From the NCBI GenBank assembly GCA_016714815.1, contig JADKBZ010000001.1:310001-374000 (forward strand): 64,000 bases of DNA, read 5' to 3'. Shown piece after piece: positions 25,768 through 35,708 of the stretch. A program made the position numbers and the translations under genes. This DNA comes from Holophagales bacterium. Its GTDB lineage: Bacteria; Acidobacteriota; Thermoanaerobaculia; UBA5066. Below the pieces are notes generated by a model, which had not been told where the DNA came from, did no database searches, and was given only the letters and a program-made list of their open reading frames with translations. The stretch's first letter is position 1. Each line of letters begins with the position of its first letter.

Positions 25768-28508
25768 TACCTCTACCGGGCCTTCCACGCGATCCGCCCG
25801 CTCACCGCCCCGGACGGGCGGCCGACGAACGCGACGTTCGGCTTCGCGACGATGCTGCGCAAGCTCCTGGCGCAGCGCCGGCCCGACGCCGTCGCCGTCT
25901 GCTTCGACCGCCCGGAGAAGACGTTCCGGCACGAGATGGACCCCGAGTACAAGGCGACCCGCGCTTCGATGCCCGACGACCTCGTCCCGCAGGTGGCCGA
26001 CGTGAAGGCGCTCTGCCGGGCGATGGGGCTCGCCGTCGTCGAGGAGCCGGGCTTCGAGGCCGACGACCTCATCGGGACCCTCGCGGATAAGGGCGCGCGG
26101 GCGGGGCTGAAGGTCGAGGTCGTCTCGGCCGACAAGGACCTCTTCCAGCTCGTCCGCGGGGACGAGGTCGCCGTCTGGCATCCGGTGCACGAGAAGCTCC
26201 TCGACGAGGCGGGGGTCGCCGGCCTTTTCGGCGCTCCCCCGGAGCGCGTCATCGACGTCCTCGGCCTGATGGGCGATTCCTCCGACAACATCCCGGGCGT
26301 GAAGGGAATCGGCGAGAAAGGGGCCAAGGAGCTCGTCGCGACCTTCGGGGGGCTCGAGGAGATCTACGCGCGGATCGGCGAGCTGAAGGGAAAGAGGCGC
26401 GAGGCGCTCGAGGCGGGAAAGGACGACGCCTTCCGCTCGCGCGAGCTCGCGACGGTCCGGCGCGACGCGCCGGTGCCGGGCGGCGAGAGCGGCGAGAGCC
26501 TTCTCGCGGCGTTCGGCCTGCCGCCGCAGGATCGGGATCGGCTCGCGGCGTTCTACGAGGAGCTCGGGTTCTTCCGGCTGAAGAAGGAGCTGCTCGAAGC
26601 GGCCGGGCCGGCGCCCGCCGCGGCGGCCGCGGACGCGGCCCGGGGATCGTCGTCCGGCGAGGCGAAGACGCTCGAGGCGGCCCCCGGCCCGGCGACACCG
26701 ATCGGAGAGAAGAGCGATCTCCCCGTCTGGGAAACGTCTTCCGACGCCCTCGGCGCGTTCCTTGCCCTCGCGGCCGGGGCGGGGCTCGCGGGGCTTCACG
26801 TCGAGTCCGCGCCGGGGCGCCCCTTTCCTCCCGAGCCGATCGCCGTCGTCGCGGCGGTCCCCGGGAAGGGGCTCGTCGCCGCGCCGCTCGCAGGAGACGG
26901 GGCCGCGGCGGGCCGCGCCTTCCTCGCCGGCCTCTTCTCGCACGGCGGGATCGAGGTCGTGGCCCACGAGAGCAAGAGGCTCCACCTCGCTGCGGCCACC
27001 CTCGGGATCGCCCCGCCGGGGCGCGTCTTCGACACGATGCTCGCGGCCTACGTCGACGGCCCCGGCCTCCACGCCCACGACCTCGCGGGGGACGCCCGCG
27101 CGCTCCTCGGGCGGGACCCGGCGACGGTCCCGTCTCCGAAGGACGTGGCGGGGAGCGACGCGTTCGAGACGTCCGCCGAGCTCGCGACGGACGCGGGCCT
27201 CGCCTACCTCGCCCCACGGGCGCTCCTCCCGCTCGCACTCGGCGAGGCGCTCAGACCGCGTCTGGCGGCCCGCCCCGCCTCGCTCGGCGTCTACGAGGAG
27301 ATCGAGCTCCCGCTCGTCCCCGTCCTGGCGCGGATGGAGCGGACGGGGATCGCCGTCGATCCGGCGACGCTGCGGCCCTCTCCGTCGACCTCGGCGCGCG
27401 CCTCGCGAGCCTCGAGAAGGAGATTCACGGGGCCGCGGGAGAGGCGTTCAACGTCGGCTCGCCGCCGCAGCTCGGCCGGATCCTCTTCGAAAAGCTGCAG
27501 TACCCCGTTCTCAAGAAGACGGCGAAGACGAAGAGCTACGCGACCGGCTCCGAGGTCCTCGAGGAGCTCGCGGTCCGGGGCGTCGGGCCGCTTCCCGGCC
27601 TCGTCCTCGAGTGGCGGGAGCTCTCCAAGCTGAAGGGAACCTACGTCGACGCCCTTCCCCGGCACCTCGCGAAGGACGGGCGGATCCACACGCGCTTCGA
27701 CCAGGCGGTCGCGGCGACGGGACGCCTCTCCTCCAACGACCCGAACCTCCAGAACATCCCCGTGAGGACCGAGGCGGGGCGCGCGATCCGGAAGGCCTTC
27801 GTCGCCCCGCCGGGGCGCCTCCTCGTCGCGGCGGACTACTCGCAGGTCGAGCTGCGCCTTCTCGCCCACCTCTCGGGCGACGAGGCGCTCATCGAGACGT
27901 TCCGCCGCGGCGAGGACATCCACCGCGCCACGGCGGCGAAGATCTTCGGCATCGACCCGGGGCTCGTCTCGCCGGACCAGCGGCGCGGGGCCAAGACGAT
28001 CAACTTCGGGATCCTCTACGGCATGGGGCCCTTCGCGCTCGCGGGCCAGCTCGGGGTTCCGCAGGGAGCGGCGAAGTCGTTCATCGCGTCCTATTTCGAG
28101 CGGTTCCCCTCGATCCGCGCCTGCCTCGACGGGATCCTCGCCAGGGCCCGCGAGACGGGCGCGACGGAGACGATCCTCGGGCGCCTCCGGCCGATCCCGG
28201 GGATCGTCGACCGCAACCACGCCGTCCGCGCGAACGCGGAACGGATGGCGATGAACGCCCCGTTCCAGGGGGCGGCGGCCGACCTGATCAAGAAGGCGAT
28301 GGTCGTGCTCGACCGGCGCCTCTCCTCCGCGTATCCCTCGGCGAGGATGCTCCTGCAGGTCCACGACGAGCTCGTTCTCGAGTGCGACGCCGCGGATGCG
28401 CCGGGCGTCTCCGCGCTCGCGAAGGAGACGATGGAAGGGGTCGCCGCCCTCGCCGTCCCGCTCACGGTCGACACCGCGAGCGGGGCCGACTGGGCGGCCG
28501 CCAAATAG
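25726..28508 (+). CDS. polA: DNA polymerase I, one-base frameshift
   Basis: About 927 residues after correcting a frameshift. The 5'-nuclease domain covers residues ~1-290 (ASGYLYRAFHAIRPL, VEEPGFEADDLIGTLA, LMGDSSDNIPGVKGIGEKGA). The 3'-exonuclease-like domain (~320-500) has lost its first DxE motif (HVES) and is probably inactive. The polymerase domain has DYSQVELRLLAHLSGD, RRGAKTINFGILYGMG and the catalytic VHDELVLE. Frame is lost at about 27374-27376, where CTGCGGCC needs one more G to read LRALSVDL; from there the second frame runs cleanly to 28508. The loss falls in an essential gene and is most likely a sequencing error. AGGA precedes ATG 25726. Confidence 0.93.
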
Positions 28509-28528
28509 CGGGCGCTACAATCCTGAAG

Positions 28529-29425
28529 ATGGCCCCCTCAGCTCGCCGGTTCCCCCGGTCGCGCGCGCTCTTCCTGCCGGCGCTCCTTCTCGCGCCGGCA
28601 CTCCTGGCGCAGTCTCCCGGGCCGCTGGAGGCGATTCCGGACCCGGCCCGGCTGCCGGTGGCCGAAGTCCCCTTCGTCAACCCCCTGTGGCAGGAGCTCG
28701 AGGCTCCCGCCACGCTGAAGGGGCCGCTGCCAAAGCTCGAGGACTACGAAACGTCTTCCATGCTCGTCGTGGCCGTCCGGATCGACGAGACGGGGAGAGT
28801 CTCCGAGGCGGTCGCCCCCGAGCCGCCTCTTCGCGCGCTCGGCGCCGCGGCCCAGGCCCAGGCCCCCCGCTGGCTCTTCAAGCCGGCGAAGAAGGACGGC
28901 CAGCCCGTCCACTGCTGGGGGACGTACGGCGTCGACGTCGACGTCGAGCTGGAAGACCTCGTCTGGACGGCGTTCAACCTCGTTCCGATCGGCAGGGACG
29001 ACCCCCTTCCGGACCTCGTCAAGGAGCGGCCGGGGGACGCCTGGATCACCCGCTACCCGGCGGCGATCTCGCCGCCCGACGCGGGAGTCTTCTCCGTCGA
29101 GGAGGTCGACCTCCTTCCGATGCCCGACAAGGTGCCGCTGAAGTTCGAGTCGGCGCCCCTGAAGTCCCGCCTCCTCGCCCTCGTCGAGGTCTCCGCCCTC
29201 GGAGCGGTGACGAGAGTCGTCCCGGTCGGGCCCCACGAGCCGCTCATCCTCCGCTGGGTCCGCCAGAGCGCGAAGGGGTGGTCCCTGACGCCGGCGAAGA
29301 AGCGGGGAGGGGCCGTCTCGTCCTGGCTCGCGCTCGACGCGACGATCGACTTCACCCTCGGCTCGGTCCGGCAGCAGGGGAAGCGTTCGATCAAGAAGAA
29401 CCTCCGGGGGGCGCCCGTTCCGTGA
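28529..29425 (+). CDS. TonB-like C-terminal-domain periplasmic protein
   Basis: A 298-residue exported protein with a signal peptide (residues ~8-27, ALFLPALLLAPALLAQ). Two similar modules at about residues 75-130 and 215-280 (SSMLVVAVRIDETGRVSEAV...WLFKPAKKDGQPV; RLLALVEVSALGAVTRVV...WSLTPAKKRGG) resemble the TonB C-terminal fold, here duplicated. There is no N-terminal anchor and Pro/Lys spacer as in true TonB, so energy transduction is doubtful. Function unknown. It overlaps the next gene by four bases (GTGA). Confidence 0.65.
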   Translation: MAPSARRFPRSRALFLPALLLAPALLAQSPGPLEAIPDPARLPVAEVPFVNPLWQELEAPATLKGPLPKLEDYETSSMLVVAVRIDETGRVSEAVAPEPPLRALGAAAQAQAPRWLFKPAKKDGQPVHCWGTYGVDVDVELEDLVWTAFNLVPIGRDDPLPDLVKERPGDAWITRYPAAISPPDAGVFSVEEVDLLPMPDKVPLKFESAPLKSRLLALVEVSALGAVTRVVPVGPHEPLILRWVRQSAKGWSLTPAKKRGGAVSSWLALDATIDFTLGSVRQQGKRSIKKNLRGAPVP

Positions 29426-30123
29426 AGCTCTCCGTCGCGGATGCGGGCGCCCTCCTCGACGTCGACGAATCGACGGTCTACCGCTGGATCGAAGAGAAGG
29501 GCCTGCCGGCCGAACGGATCGCCGGCCGGACCCTCCTGAACCGCGCGGCGCTCCTGGAATGGGCCACCGAGAACCACGTTCCCGTCTCGGCGCGGGTCTT
29601 CCGGCCGGCCGAATCGGGGGAAGAGAAGCTCCCCTCCTTCGCGCTCGCGCTCGCGGCGGGGGGCGTTCATCACGCCGTGACGGGGGGGACCCGCGAGGAG
29701 GTCCTGCGCGAAGCGGTCGGCCGCCTCCCGCTGCCGGAGGGGAGCGACGCCGAGGACCTCCTCGCCGTCCTCCTCGCCCGCGAGACCTCGTTCACGACGG
29801 CCATCGGCAACGGGATCGCGATCCCGCACGTGAGGATGCCGATCGTCCTCGACGTCGACGAGGCGATCGTCAGCCTCTCCTTCCTCTCGCAGCCGGTCGA
29901 TTTCCACGCGGCCGACGGCAGGCCCGTGACGGTCCTCTTCACGATGGTCACGCCGACCGTGCACGGGCACCTCCACCTTCTCGCCGCCCTCGCCTACCTC
30001 CTCCGCGACGGGGAGTTCCTCGCCGGCGTGAGGAGCGCGGCGCCCGGCGAGGCGCTCCTGGCGCGCGCCGCCGAGGTCGAGCGGCAGAGCGCCGGCCGCC
30101 GCGTCGCGGGCGGACCGGCCTGA
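29422..30123 (+). CDS. Helix-turn-helix / PTS EIIA (PtsN-like) protein
   Basis: A 233-residue fusion: an excisionase-type helix-turn-helix at residues ~1-50 (LLDVDESTVYRWIEEKGLP) and a PTS EIIA type-2 domain at ~75-225 with the phosphorylatable His in AIPHVRMP. PtsN-type EIIA domains carry a phosphoryl signal rather than sugar; joining one to a DNA-binding domain suggests a phospho-controlled regulator. The GTG start overlaps the stop of the TonB-like gene, and its own stop overlaps the start of the first Ehr subunit (TGATG), so it is translationally coupled to the Ehr operon. No other PTS gene is in the window. Confidence 0.85.
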   Translation: MKLSVADAGALLDVDESTVYRWIEEKGLPAERIAGRTLLNRAALLEWATENHVPVSARVFRPAESGEEKLPSFALALAAGGVHHAVTGGTREEVLREAVGRLPLPEGSDAEDLLAVLLARETSFTTAIGNGIAIPHVRMPIVLDVDEAIVSLSFLSQPVDFHAADGRPVTVLFTMVTPTVHGHLHLLAALAYLLRDGEFLAGVRSAAPGEALLARAAEVERQSAGRRVAGGPA

Positions 30124-32147
30124 TGGAGGGTGCGGGTCCCGACGGGGCCCTGCTCCTGGGCGCGATCCTCCTCCTCGCGCTGAGCGGGGTCCCGGGCCTC
30201 TTCGCCCGCAAGGGGGGCTCCGGCGGCGAGCGGCTCGCGGCGATCCTGACCTCCGCGGCCTCGGTCGCCGGCCTCGTCCCGGCGGTCCGGATCCTCTTCT
30301 TCGGCGCCGGTTTCCGGATGGAGTTCCCGAGCCCGCTGCCGGGCGGCAAGGTGCTCCTGGCCGCGGACCCTCTCTCGGCCCTCTTCCTCCTGCCGGTCTT
30401 TCTCGTCCCGGCCCTCGGCGCGGTCTACGGCCTCGGCTACTGGCCCGAGGCCGGGCACCTGCGCGACGGGCGAAAGCTCCGGTTCTTCATGGGCCTCCTG
30501 GCGGCCTCGATGGCCGTCGTCCTCATAGCGCGGAGCGGCGTCGGCTTCCTCGTCGCGTGGGAGGTGATGGCGCTCGCCGCCTTCTTCGCCGCGACCACCG
30601 AGGATCGCCAGCCGGCCGTGCGGGAGGCGGGGTGGATCTACCTCGTCGCCACGCACGCGGGGACGCTCGGGCTCTTCGGCATGACGGCGCTCCTCGGCGC
30701 CACGACCGGCTCCTTCGCCTGGGAGGCCCCGGCCTCCGGCATCGCCGCCACCGGATCGGCTCACGTCGTCTTCCTCCTCGCCCTCCTCGGCTTCGGCGCC
30801 AAGGCGGGGCTCTTCCCGTTCCACTTCTGGCTTCCCGGGGCGCACGCCGGGGCTCCCAGCCACGTCTCGGCGGTGATGTCGGGGGTGATGCTCAAGGTCG
30901 GCCTCTACGGCCTCCTGCGCGTCACGTCGCTCTACGGCGCGCCCCCAGCGTGGTGGGGCGGCCTCGTCCTCGTCCTCGGCGCGACGTCGGCTCTCTACGG
31001 GGCGACGCTCGCCGCGGGCCAGGGCGACATCAAGCGCCTCCTCGCCTACTCCTCGATCGAAAACGTCGGCATCGCCGCCACCGGGATCGGCGTCGCCCTC
31101 CTCGGGCGGGCGGCGGCGCGGCCCGAGTGGATCGCCCTCGGCCTCGGCGGGGCGCTCCTGCACGTCCTCTTCCACTCTCTCTTCAAGCCGCTCCTCTTCC
31201 TGGGCGCCGGCGCCGTCCTCCACGGGACCGGGACGCGGGAGATGGACCTCATGGGCGGCCTTTTGAAGAGGATGCCGAAGACGGGCGCCGCCTTCGCGAT
31301 CGGGTGCGCGGCCGTCGTCGCCCTGCCGCCGCTGAACGGCTTCTTCTCGGAGTTCGTCGTCTACCTCGGCCTCCTGCGCGCCTTCTCGGGGCCGGGAGAG
31401 CTGCTTCTCGCCGGCTTCGCCGCCCCGGCCCTCGCCCTGGCCGGGGGCGTCGCGCTGGCGGCGTTCGTGAAGCTCTTCGGCGTGGTCTTCCTCGGGAACC
31501 CGCGCTCGGAGAAGGCCGCGCACGCCCACGAGCCGGGCCTTTCGATGCGCGTCCCGATGCTCCTCCTGGCGGGCGCCTGCCTCGTCGCCGGTCTTCTCTC
31601 CCCGCTCCTCGTCCCCGCGATCGACCGGGCGACCGGCGCGTGGGCCGGGCGGAGCCCGGGCGGGGCGATGCCGCTCTCGTCGGCCGCGCCCATCGCCTCC
31701 GTCGCGATCTGGGGCGCGGCCTTCGGCGCCTTCCTCGCCCTGGCGGCCGCGGCCGCCGCGCTCCTCCTCCGCCGGCGCTCCCTCTCCCGCGGGCCGACCT
31801 GGGACTGCGGCTACGCGCGGCCGACGGCGCGGATGCAGTACACCGGCAGCTCCTTCGGCGAGTGGATCGCGTTCCGGCTCACGCCCCGCGTCGCCACGTC
31901 CCCCCTCGAGGAGCGCCTTCCGGAGGGGATCTTCCCGCGGGGAGCGCGCGTCTCCGCCCCCGCGCCCGCCCGCGATCCCGTTCTCCTCCGGTTCCTCGAG
32001 CCGCTCGCGGCGAAGTGGGCCCGGCGCTTCTCCGGCCTCCACGCGTTGCAGGAGGGGCGGCTCACCTTCTACCTCGTCTACGTCCTCGGGACCCTCGTCG
32101 CCCTCCTGGCGTGGAGCGTCCTGCGCGGGTGGTTCCCGCTCCCGTGA
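30123..32147 (+). CDS. hyfB: Ehr complex antiporter-like subunit HyfB, first copy
   Basis: A 674-residue polytopic protein of the NuoL/Mrp antiporter family, hydrogenase-4 HyfB branch. The proton-path Glu in VAWEVMALAAFF and the Lys in GFGAKAGLFPFHFWLPGAH are kept, with HVSAVMSGVMLKVGLYG and LAYSSIENVG further on. The soluble C-terminus carries TWDCGYARPTARMQYT, which the second copy also has. It would form one of the ion-translocating arms of the complex. Its ATG overlaps the stop of the HTH-EIIA gene. Confidence 0.9.
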   Translation: MEGAGPDGALLLGAILLLALSGVPGLFARKGGSGGERLAAILTSAASVAGLVPAVRILFFGAGFRMEFPSPLPGGKVLLAADPLSALFLLPVFLVPALGAVYGLGYWPEAGHLRDGRKLRFFMGLLAASMAVVLIARSGVGFLVAWEVMALAAFFAATTEDRQPAVREAGWIYLVATHAGTLGLFGMTALLGATTGSFAWEAPASGIAATGSAHVVFLLALLGFGAKAGLFPFHFWLPGAHAGAPSHVSAVMSGVMLKVGLYGLLRVTSLYGAPPAWWGGLVLVLGATSALYGATLAAGQGDIKRLLAYSSIENVGIAATGIGVALLGRAAARPEWIALGLGGALLHVLFHSLFKPLLFLGAGAVLHGTGTREMDLMGGLLKRMPKTGAAFAIGCAAVVALPPLNGFFSEFVVYLGLLRAFSGPGELLLAGFAAPALALAGGVALAAFVKLFGVVFLGNPRSEKAAHAHEPGLSMRVPMLLLAGACLVAGLLSPLLVPAIDRATGAWAGRSPGGAMPLSSAAPIASVAIWGAAFGAFLALAAAAAALLLRRRSLSRGPTWDCGYARPTARMQYTGSSFGEWIAFRLTPRVATSPLEERLPEGIFPRGARVSAPAPARDPVLLRFLEPLAAKWARRFSGLHALQEGRLTFYLVYVLGTLVALLAWSVLRGWFPLP

Positions 32148-34129
32148 ACCTCCTCCTCGTCCTCGGCGGAACGTTCGTCTGCGTGGCGGGGGGCGTGCCA
32201 GGACTGCTGCTCCCGCCCGGAAGGGCGGCGCGACGGATCGCCACCGGCGGCTCCGTCCTCGGGTCGCTTCTCGGCCTGGCGGGCGCGGTGGGCGCCGCGG
32301 TGACGGGCCGGGTCGAGACGATGACCCGCCCCTGGCCCCTTCCGGGGGCGGCGCTCCACGTCGAGCTCGACGCCCTCTCGGCGATCTTCCTCGTCCCGCT
32401 CTTCCTCGTCTCGGCGGTCGCGGCGATCAGCGGCGGCCGCTCCTTCGGCGACGCCGGGCATCCCTCCGACGCGCGCCGGACCCGCTTCTTTTACGGCCTC
32501 GTGACGGGAGCGATCGCCCTCGTCTTCCTCGCGCGCAACGGGCTCCTCTTCCTGGCGGCGTGGGAAGTGATGGCCCTTTCGGCGTTCTTCCTCATCACCG
32601 CCGACCGGCAGTCCCGCGAGTCGCGCGACGCGGGGCGCCTCTACCTCTTCGCGACGCACGTGGCGACCCTCGGCCTCTTCGGGTTCTTCTCGCAGCTGCG
32701 CCACGTGACGGGCTCGACGGAGCTCGTCCCGCTCCCGCCCGGGGTCGCGGGAACGGACGGGGGGACCGCCCTCTTCGCCCTCGCGCTCTTCGGCTTCGGC
32801 TTCAAGGCCGGCCTCCTGCCTCTCCACTTCTGGCTCCCGCCCGCGCACGCCGCGGCCCCGGCGCACGTCTCCGCGCTGATGTCGGGCGTCCTCATCAAGA
32901 CGGGGATCTACGGCCTCGTCCGCTTCACCTCGCTCGTGCCCGACCCGCCCGCCGCCTGGGGCGACGCCCTCATGCTCCTCGGCGTCGTCTCGGCCGTCCT
33001 CGGGGTCGCCTTCGCGCTCGGGCAGCACGACCTCAAGCGCCTCCTGGCGTGGCACAGCGTCGAGAACATCGGGATCATCGTCCTCGGCCTCGGGGCCGGC
33101 CTCGCGGGGCGGGCGGCGGGCCGGCCGGAATGGGCGCTCCTCGGTTTCGCGGGGGCGCTCTTCCACGTCGTCAACCACGGCCTCTTCAAGTCGCTCCTCT
33201 TCCTCGGGGCGGGCGAGGTCGTCCACGTCGCCGGAACGCGCGACATGGACCGTATGGGGGGCTTCGGCCGGGTCCTCCCGAAGACGGCGTTCTTCTTCCT
33301 CGCCGGGGCCGTGGCGATCTCGGGCCTCCCGCCCCTGAACGGGTTCGCGAGCGAGTGGCTCGTCTACCTCGGCCTCTTCGACCGCGCCCGCGCCTCGGGC
33401 GCCGACGCCCTTCGGGCCGCGGTCGCCGCTCCGGCGCTCGCCCTCACCGGGGCGCTCGCCCTCGCCTGCTTCGTGAAGGCGCACGGGTCGGTCTTCCTCG
33501 GGACCTCCCGGAGCGAGGAGCCGCAGGGCGAGGTCGAGCCGCACGCGCCCGGCGAGCCCGCGGCGCACGTGGCGCCGATGGCGATCCTCGCCGGGGCCTG
33601 CGCGCTCCTCGGCCTCTGGCCCGCCGGGATCGCGCCGGCCCTCGCGCGCGCCGCCGCGATCGCCGCGCCCGGCCCGCTCCCGAAGGGAACGCTCGCCGGG
33701 CTCGCCTCGCTCGCGGCGATCGGCTTCTCGTCGCTCGCGCTCGTCCTCCTCCTCGGCGCCGTCGCCCTCTTCCTGAAGAGCCGGTTCGCCGCCGCCGCCC
33801 CGACGGCCGGCCCCACGTGGGACTGCGGCTACTCCCGCCCGACGGCCCGGATGCAGTACACGTCCTCGTCCTTCGCGCGCGGGCTCGTGGGCTACTTCGG
33901 GTGGGCGCTCCTGCCGCGCGCCCGGGGCGTTCCCGTCGCGAAGCTCTTTCCCGCCCGGGCGCATTTCGAAAGCCATGTCCCCGACACCGTCCTGGACCGG
34001 GCCATCGTCCCGGCGTTCCGCGCCGGGGCCTGGATCGCCCGAAAGGGGCGGATCCTCCAGGGGGGGCGCATCCAGCTCTACCTTCTCTACGTCGTGGCGA
34101 CGCTCGTCGCCCTGCTTTTCAGGGTCTGA
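32144..34129 (+). CDS. hyfB: Ehr complex antiporter-like subunit HyfB, second copy
   Basis: A 661-residue paralogue of the preceding gene with the same landmarks: AAWEVMALSAFFLI, FGFKAGLLPLHFWLPPAH, HVSALMSGVLIKTGIYG, LAWHSVENIG and the C-terminal TWDCGYSRPTARMQYTSSSF. The GTG start overlaps the first copy's stop (GTGA). Having two full HyfB-type subunits plus HyfF gives three antiporter-like proteins, more than hydrogenase 3 and as many as complex I, which suggests a complex built to pump several ions per electron pair. Confidence 0.9.
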   Translation: MNLLLVLGGTFVCVAGGVPGLLLPPGRAARRIATGGSVLGSLLGLAGAVGAAVTGRVETMTRPWPLPGAALHVELDALSAIFLVPLFLVSAVAAISGGRSFGDAGHPSDARRTRFFYGLVTGAIALVFLARNGLLFLAAWEVMALSAFFLITADRQSRESRDAGRLYLFATHVATLGLFGFFSQLRHVTGSTELVPLPPGVAGTDGGTALFALALFGFGFKAGLLPLHFWLPPAHAAAPAHVSALMSGVLIKTGIYGLVRFTSLVPDPPAAWGDALMLLGVVSAVLGVAFALGQHDLKRLLAWHSVENIGIIVLGLGAGLAGRAAGRPEWALLGFAGALFHVVNHGLFKSLLFLGAGEVVHVAGTRDMDRMGGFGRVLPKTAFFFLAGAVAISGLPPLNGFASEWLVYLGLFDRARASGADALRAAVAAPALALTGALALACFVKAHGSVFLGTSRSEEPQGEVEPHAPGEPAAHVAPMAILAGACALLGLWPAGIAPALARAAAIAAPGPLPKGTLAGLASLAAIGFSSLALVLLLGAVALFLKSRFAAAAPTAGPTWDCGYSRPTARMQYTSSSFARGLVGYFGWALLPRARGVPVAKLFPARAHFESHVPDTVLDRAIVPAFRAGAWIARKGRILQGGRIQLYLLYVVATLVALLFRV

Positions 34130-34143
34130 CCCGGGGAGATCCG

Positions 34144-35046
34144 ATGATCCACATCGTCGTCCACGTGCTCCTCGTCCTCGCGCTCCCGCCCCTCCTGACG
34201 GGGGTGATCGCGAGGACGAAGGCGGCCTTCGCCGGCCGGAACGGACCGCCCCTGCTGCAGGGCTACTACGACCTCGCCAGGCTCTTCCGGAAGGGGAGCA
34301 TCCTCCCCGAGGGCTCGGGATGGGTCTTTCTCGCGGGCCCCGTCGCGGGGGTCGCGGCTCCCCTGTTCGCCTCGCTCCTCCTGCCCTTCGGCGGCCACAC
34401 GGCGCCCGTCTCCTTCGCTGGGGACATGATCCTCTTCGCTTACGTCCTGGCGCTCTCGCGCTTCTTCACGGCGGCCGCGGCGCTCGACACCGGCTCCGCC
34501 TTCGAGGGGATGGGGGCCGCGCGCGAGGTCGCGTTCTCCTGCCTCGCCGAGCCGGCGCTCTTCTTCGGCTTCGTGGCGCTCGCCCGGATCTCCGGCTCGC
34601 TCTCCCTCTCGCAGATGCTGGGGACCGGGCCGGGCTGGGTGACGGCCGGCGCGCCGCTCGTCCTCGTCGCCGCGAGCTGGGCGATCGTCCTGCTCGCCGA
34701 GAACTGCCGGATCCCCTTCGACGACCCGAACACCCACCTCGAGCTGACGATGATCCACGAGGTGATGGTCCTGGACCACGGCGGCCCGGCGTTCGGCCTC
34801 GTCCTCTACGGGGCGTCGGTGAAGCTCTTCGTCCTCTCGGCCCTCTTTCTCAGGGTCGTCTTCCCGTTCAACGTGACCGACCCCCGCCTCGACTGGATCG
34901 CGTTCGTCGCCGGGATCCTCCTCGTCGCCCTCTCGATCGGCGTCGTCGAGTCGGTCATGGCGAGGCTCCGGCTCGTCAAGGTGCCGCAGCTCCTCGTCGG
35001 GGCCTGCGTCCTGTCGGCCTTCGGCATGCTCCTCCTGGCACGGTGA
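34144..35046 (+). CDS. hyfC: Ehr complex membrane subunit HyfC (NuoH-like)
   Basis: A 300-residue membrane protein with about eight segments, the NuoH/HycD family that links the peripheral arm to the membrane arm. It shows LPPLLTGVIARTKAAFAGRNGPPLLQGYYDL at the N-terminus, LAENCRIPFDDPNTHLELTMIHE with its conserved acidic residues, and MARLRLVKVPQLL near the C-terminus. Start ATG 34144 lies 14 bases after the second hyfB with GGGGAGA upstream. Confidence 0.92.
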   Translation: MIHIVVHVLLVLALPPLLTGVIARTKAAFAGRNGPPLLQGYYDLARLFRKGSILPEGSGWVFLAGPVAGVAAPLFASLLLPFGGHTAPVSFAGDMILFAYVLALSRFFTAAAALDTGSAFEGMGAAREVAFSCLAEPALFFGFVALARISGSLSLSQMLGTGPGWVTAGAPLVLVAASWAIVLLAENCRIPFDDPNTHLELTMIHEVMVLDHGGPAFGLVLYGASVKLFVLSALFLRVVFPFNVTDPRLDWIAFVAGILLVALSIGVVESVMARLRLVKVPQLLVGACVLSAFGMLLLAR

Positions 35047-35050
35047 CGCG

Positions 35051-35692
35051 ATGACGCACCCCGTCGACATCCTCCTCGTCGTCGTCATCCTGCTGAACTT
35101 CCTCGTCCTCGGGACGCCGGCCCTCCGGCTCACGATCCGCGGAGCCGCCGTCCAGGGAGCTATCCTGGCGGTGCTGCCGCTCCTGGTCCACCGGGGCTTC
35201 GGCTGGCGGGTCGTGGCGATCGCGTTCGCGACGATGGCGATCAAGGGGCTCCTGATACCCGGACTCCTCGAGAAGGCGATGCGCGACATCCACATCCGGC
35301 ACGAGGTGGAGCCGTACGTCGGGTTCGTCCCGTCGCTCTTCCTCTGCGCGGTCGGCACGGGCCTGGCGATCCTCTTCGCCGGGAACCTCCCGCTCGCGCC
35401 GGAGCATGTCGGGACCCTCCTCGTCCCCGCTTCGCTCGCCACGCTCCTTTCGGGTTTCCTCGTCCTGACGACGAGGCGCAAGGCGATCTCCCAGGTCGTC
35501 GGCTACCTGATCCTCGAGAACGGGATCTTCATCTTCGGCCAGCTCCTGATCGAAGCGATGCCGTTCCTCGTCGAGGCGGGGGTCCTCCTCGACCTCTTCG
35601 TCGGCATCTTCATCATGGGAATCGTCATCAACCACATCCGGCAGGAGTTCTCCTCGCTCGACACCGAGCTCCTCTCGGAGCTGAAGGACTGA
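35051..35692 (+). CDS. hyfE: Ehr complex membrane subunit HyfE
   Basis: A 213-residue hydrophobic protein with six or so membrane segments; the C-terminal half resembles NuoK (VVGYLILENGIFIFG, LFVGIFIMGIVINHI) and carries a membrane Glu in the ILENG motif. The HyfE family is specific to hydrogenase-4-like and Ehr complexes. It starts four bases after hyfC. Confidence 0.9.
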   Translation: MTHPVDILLVVVILLNFLVLGTPALRLTIRGAAVQGAILAVLPLLVHRGFGWRVVAIAFATMAIKGLLIPGLLEKAMRDIHIRHEVEPYVGFVPSLFLCAVGTGLAILFAGNLPLAPEHVGTLLVPASLATLLSGFLVLTTRRKAISQVVGYLILENGIFIFGQLLIEAMPFLVEAGVLLDLFVGIFIMGIVINHIRQEFSSLDTELLSELKD

Positions 35693-35708
35693 GCGGGAGG
35701 ACGCCGGA

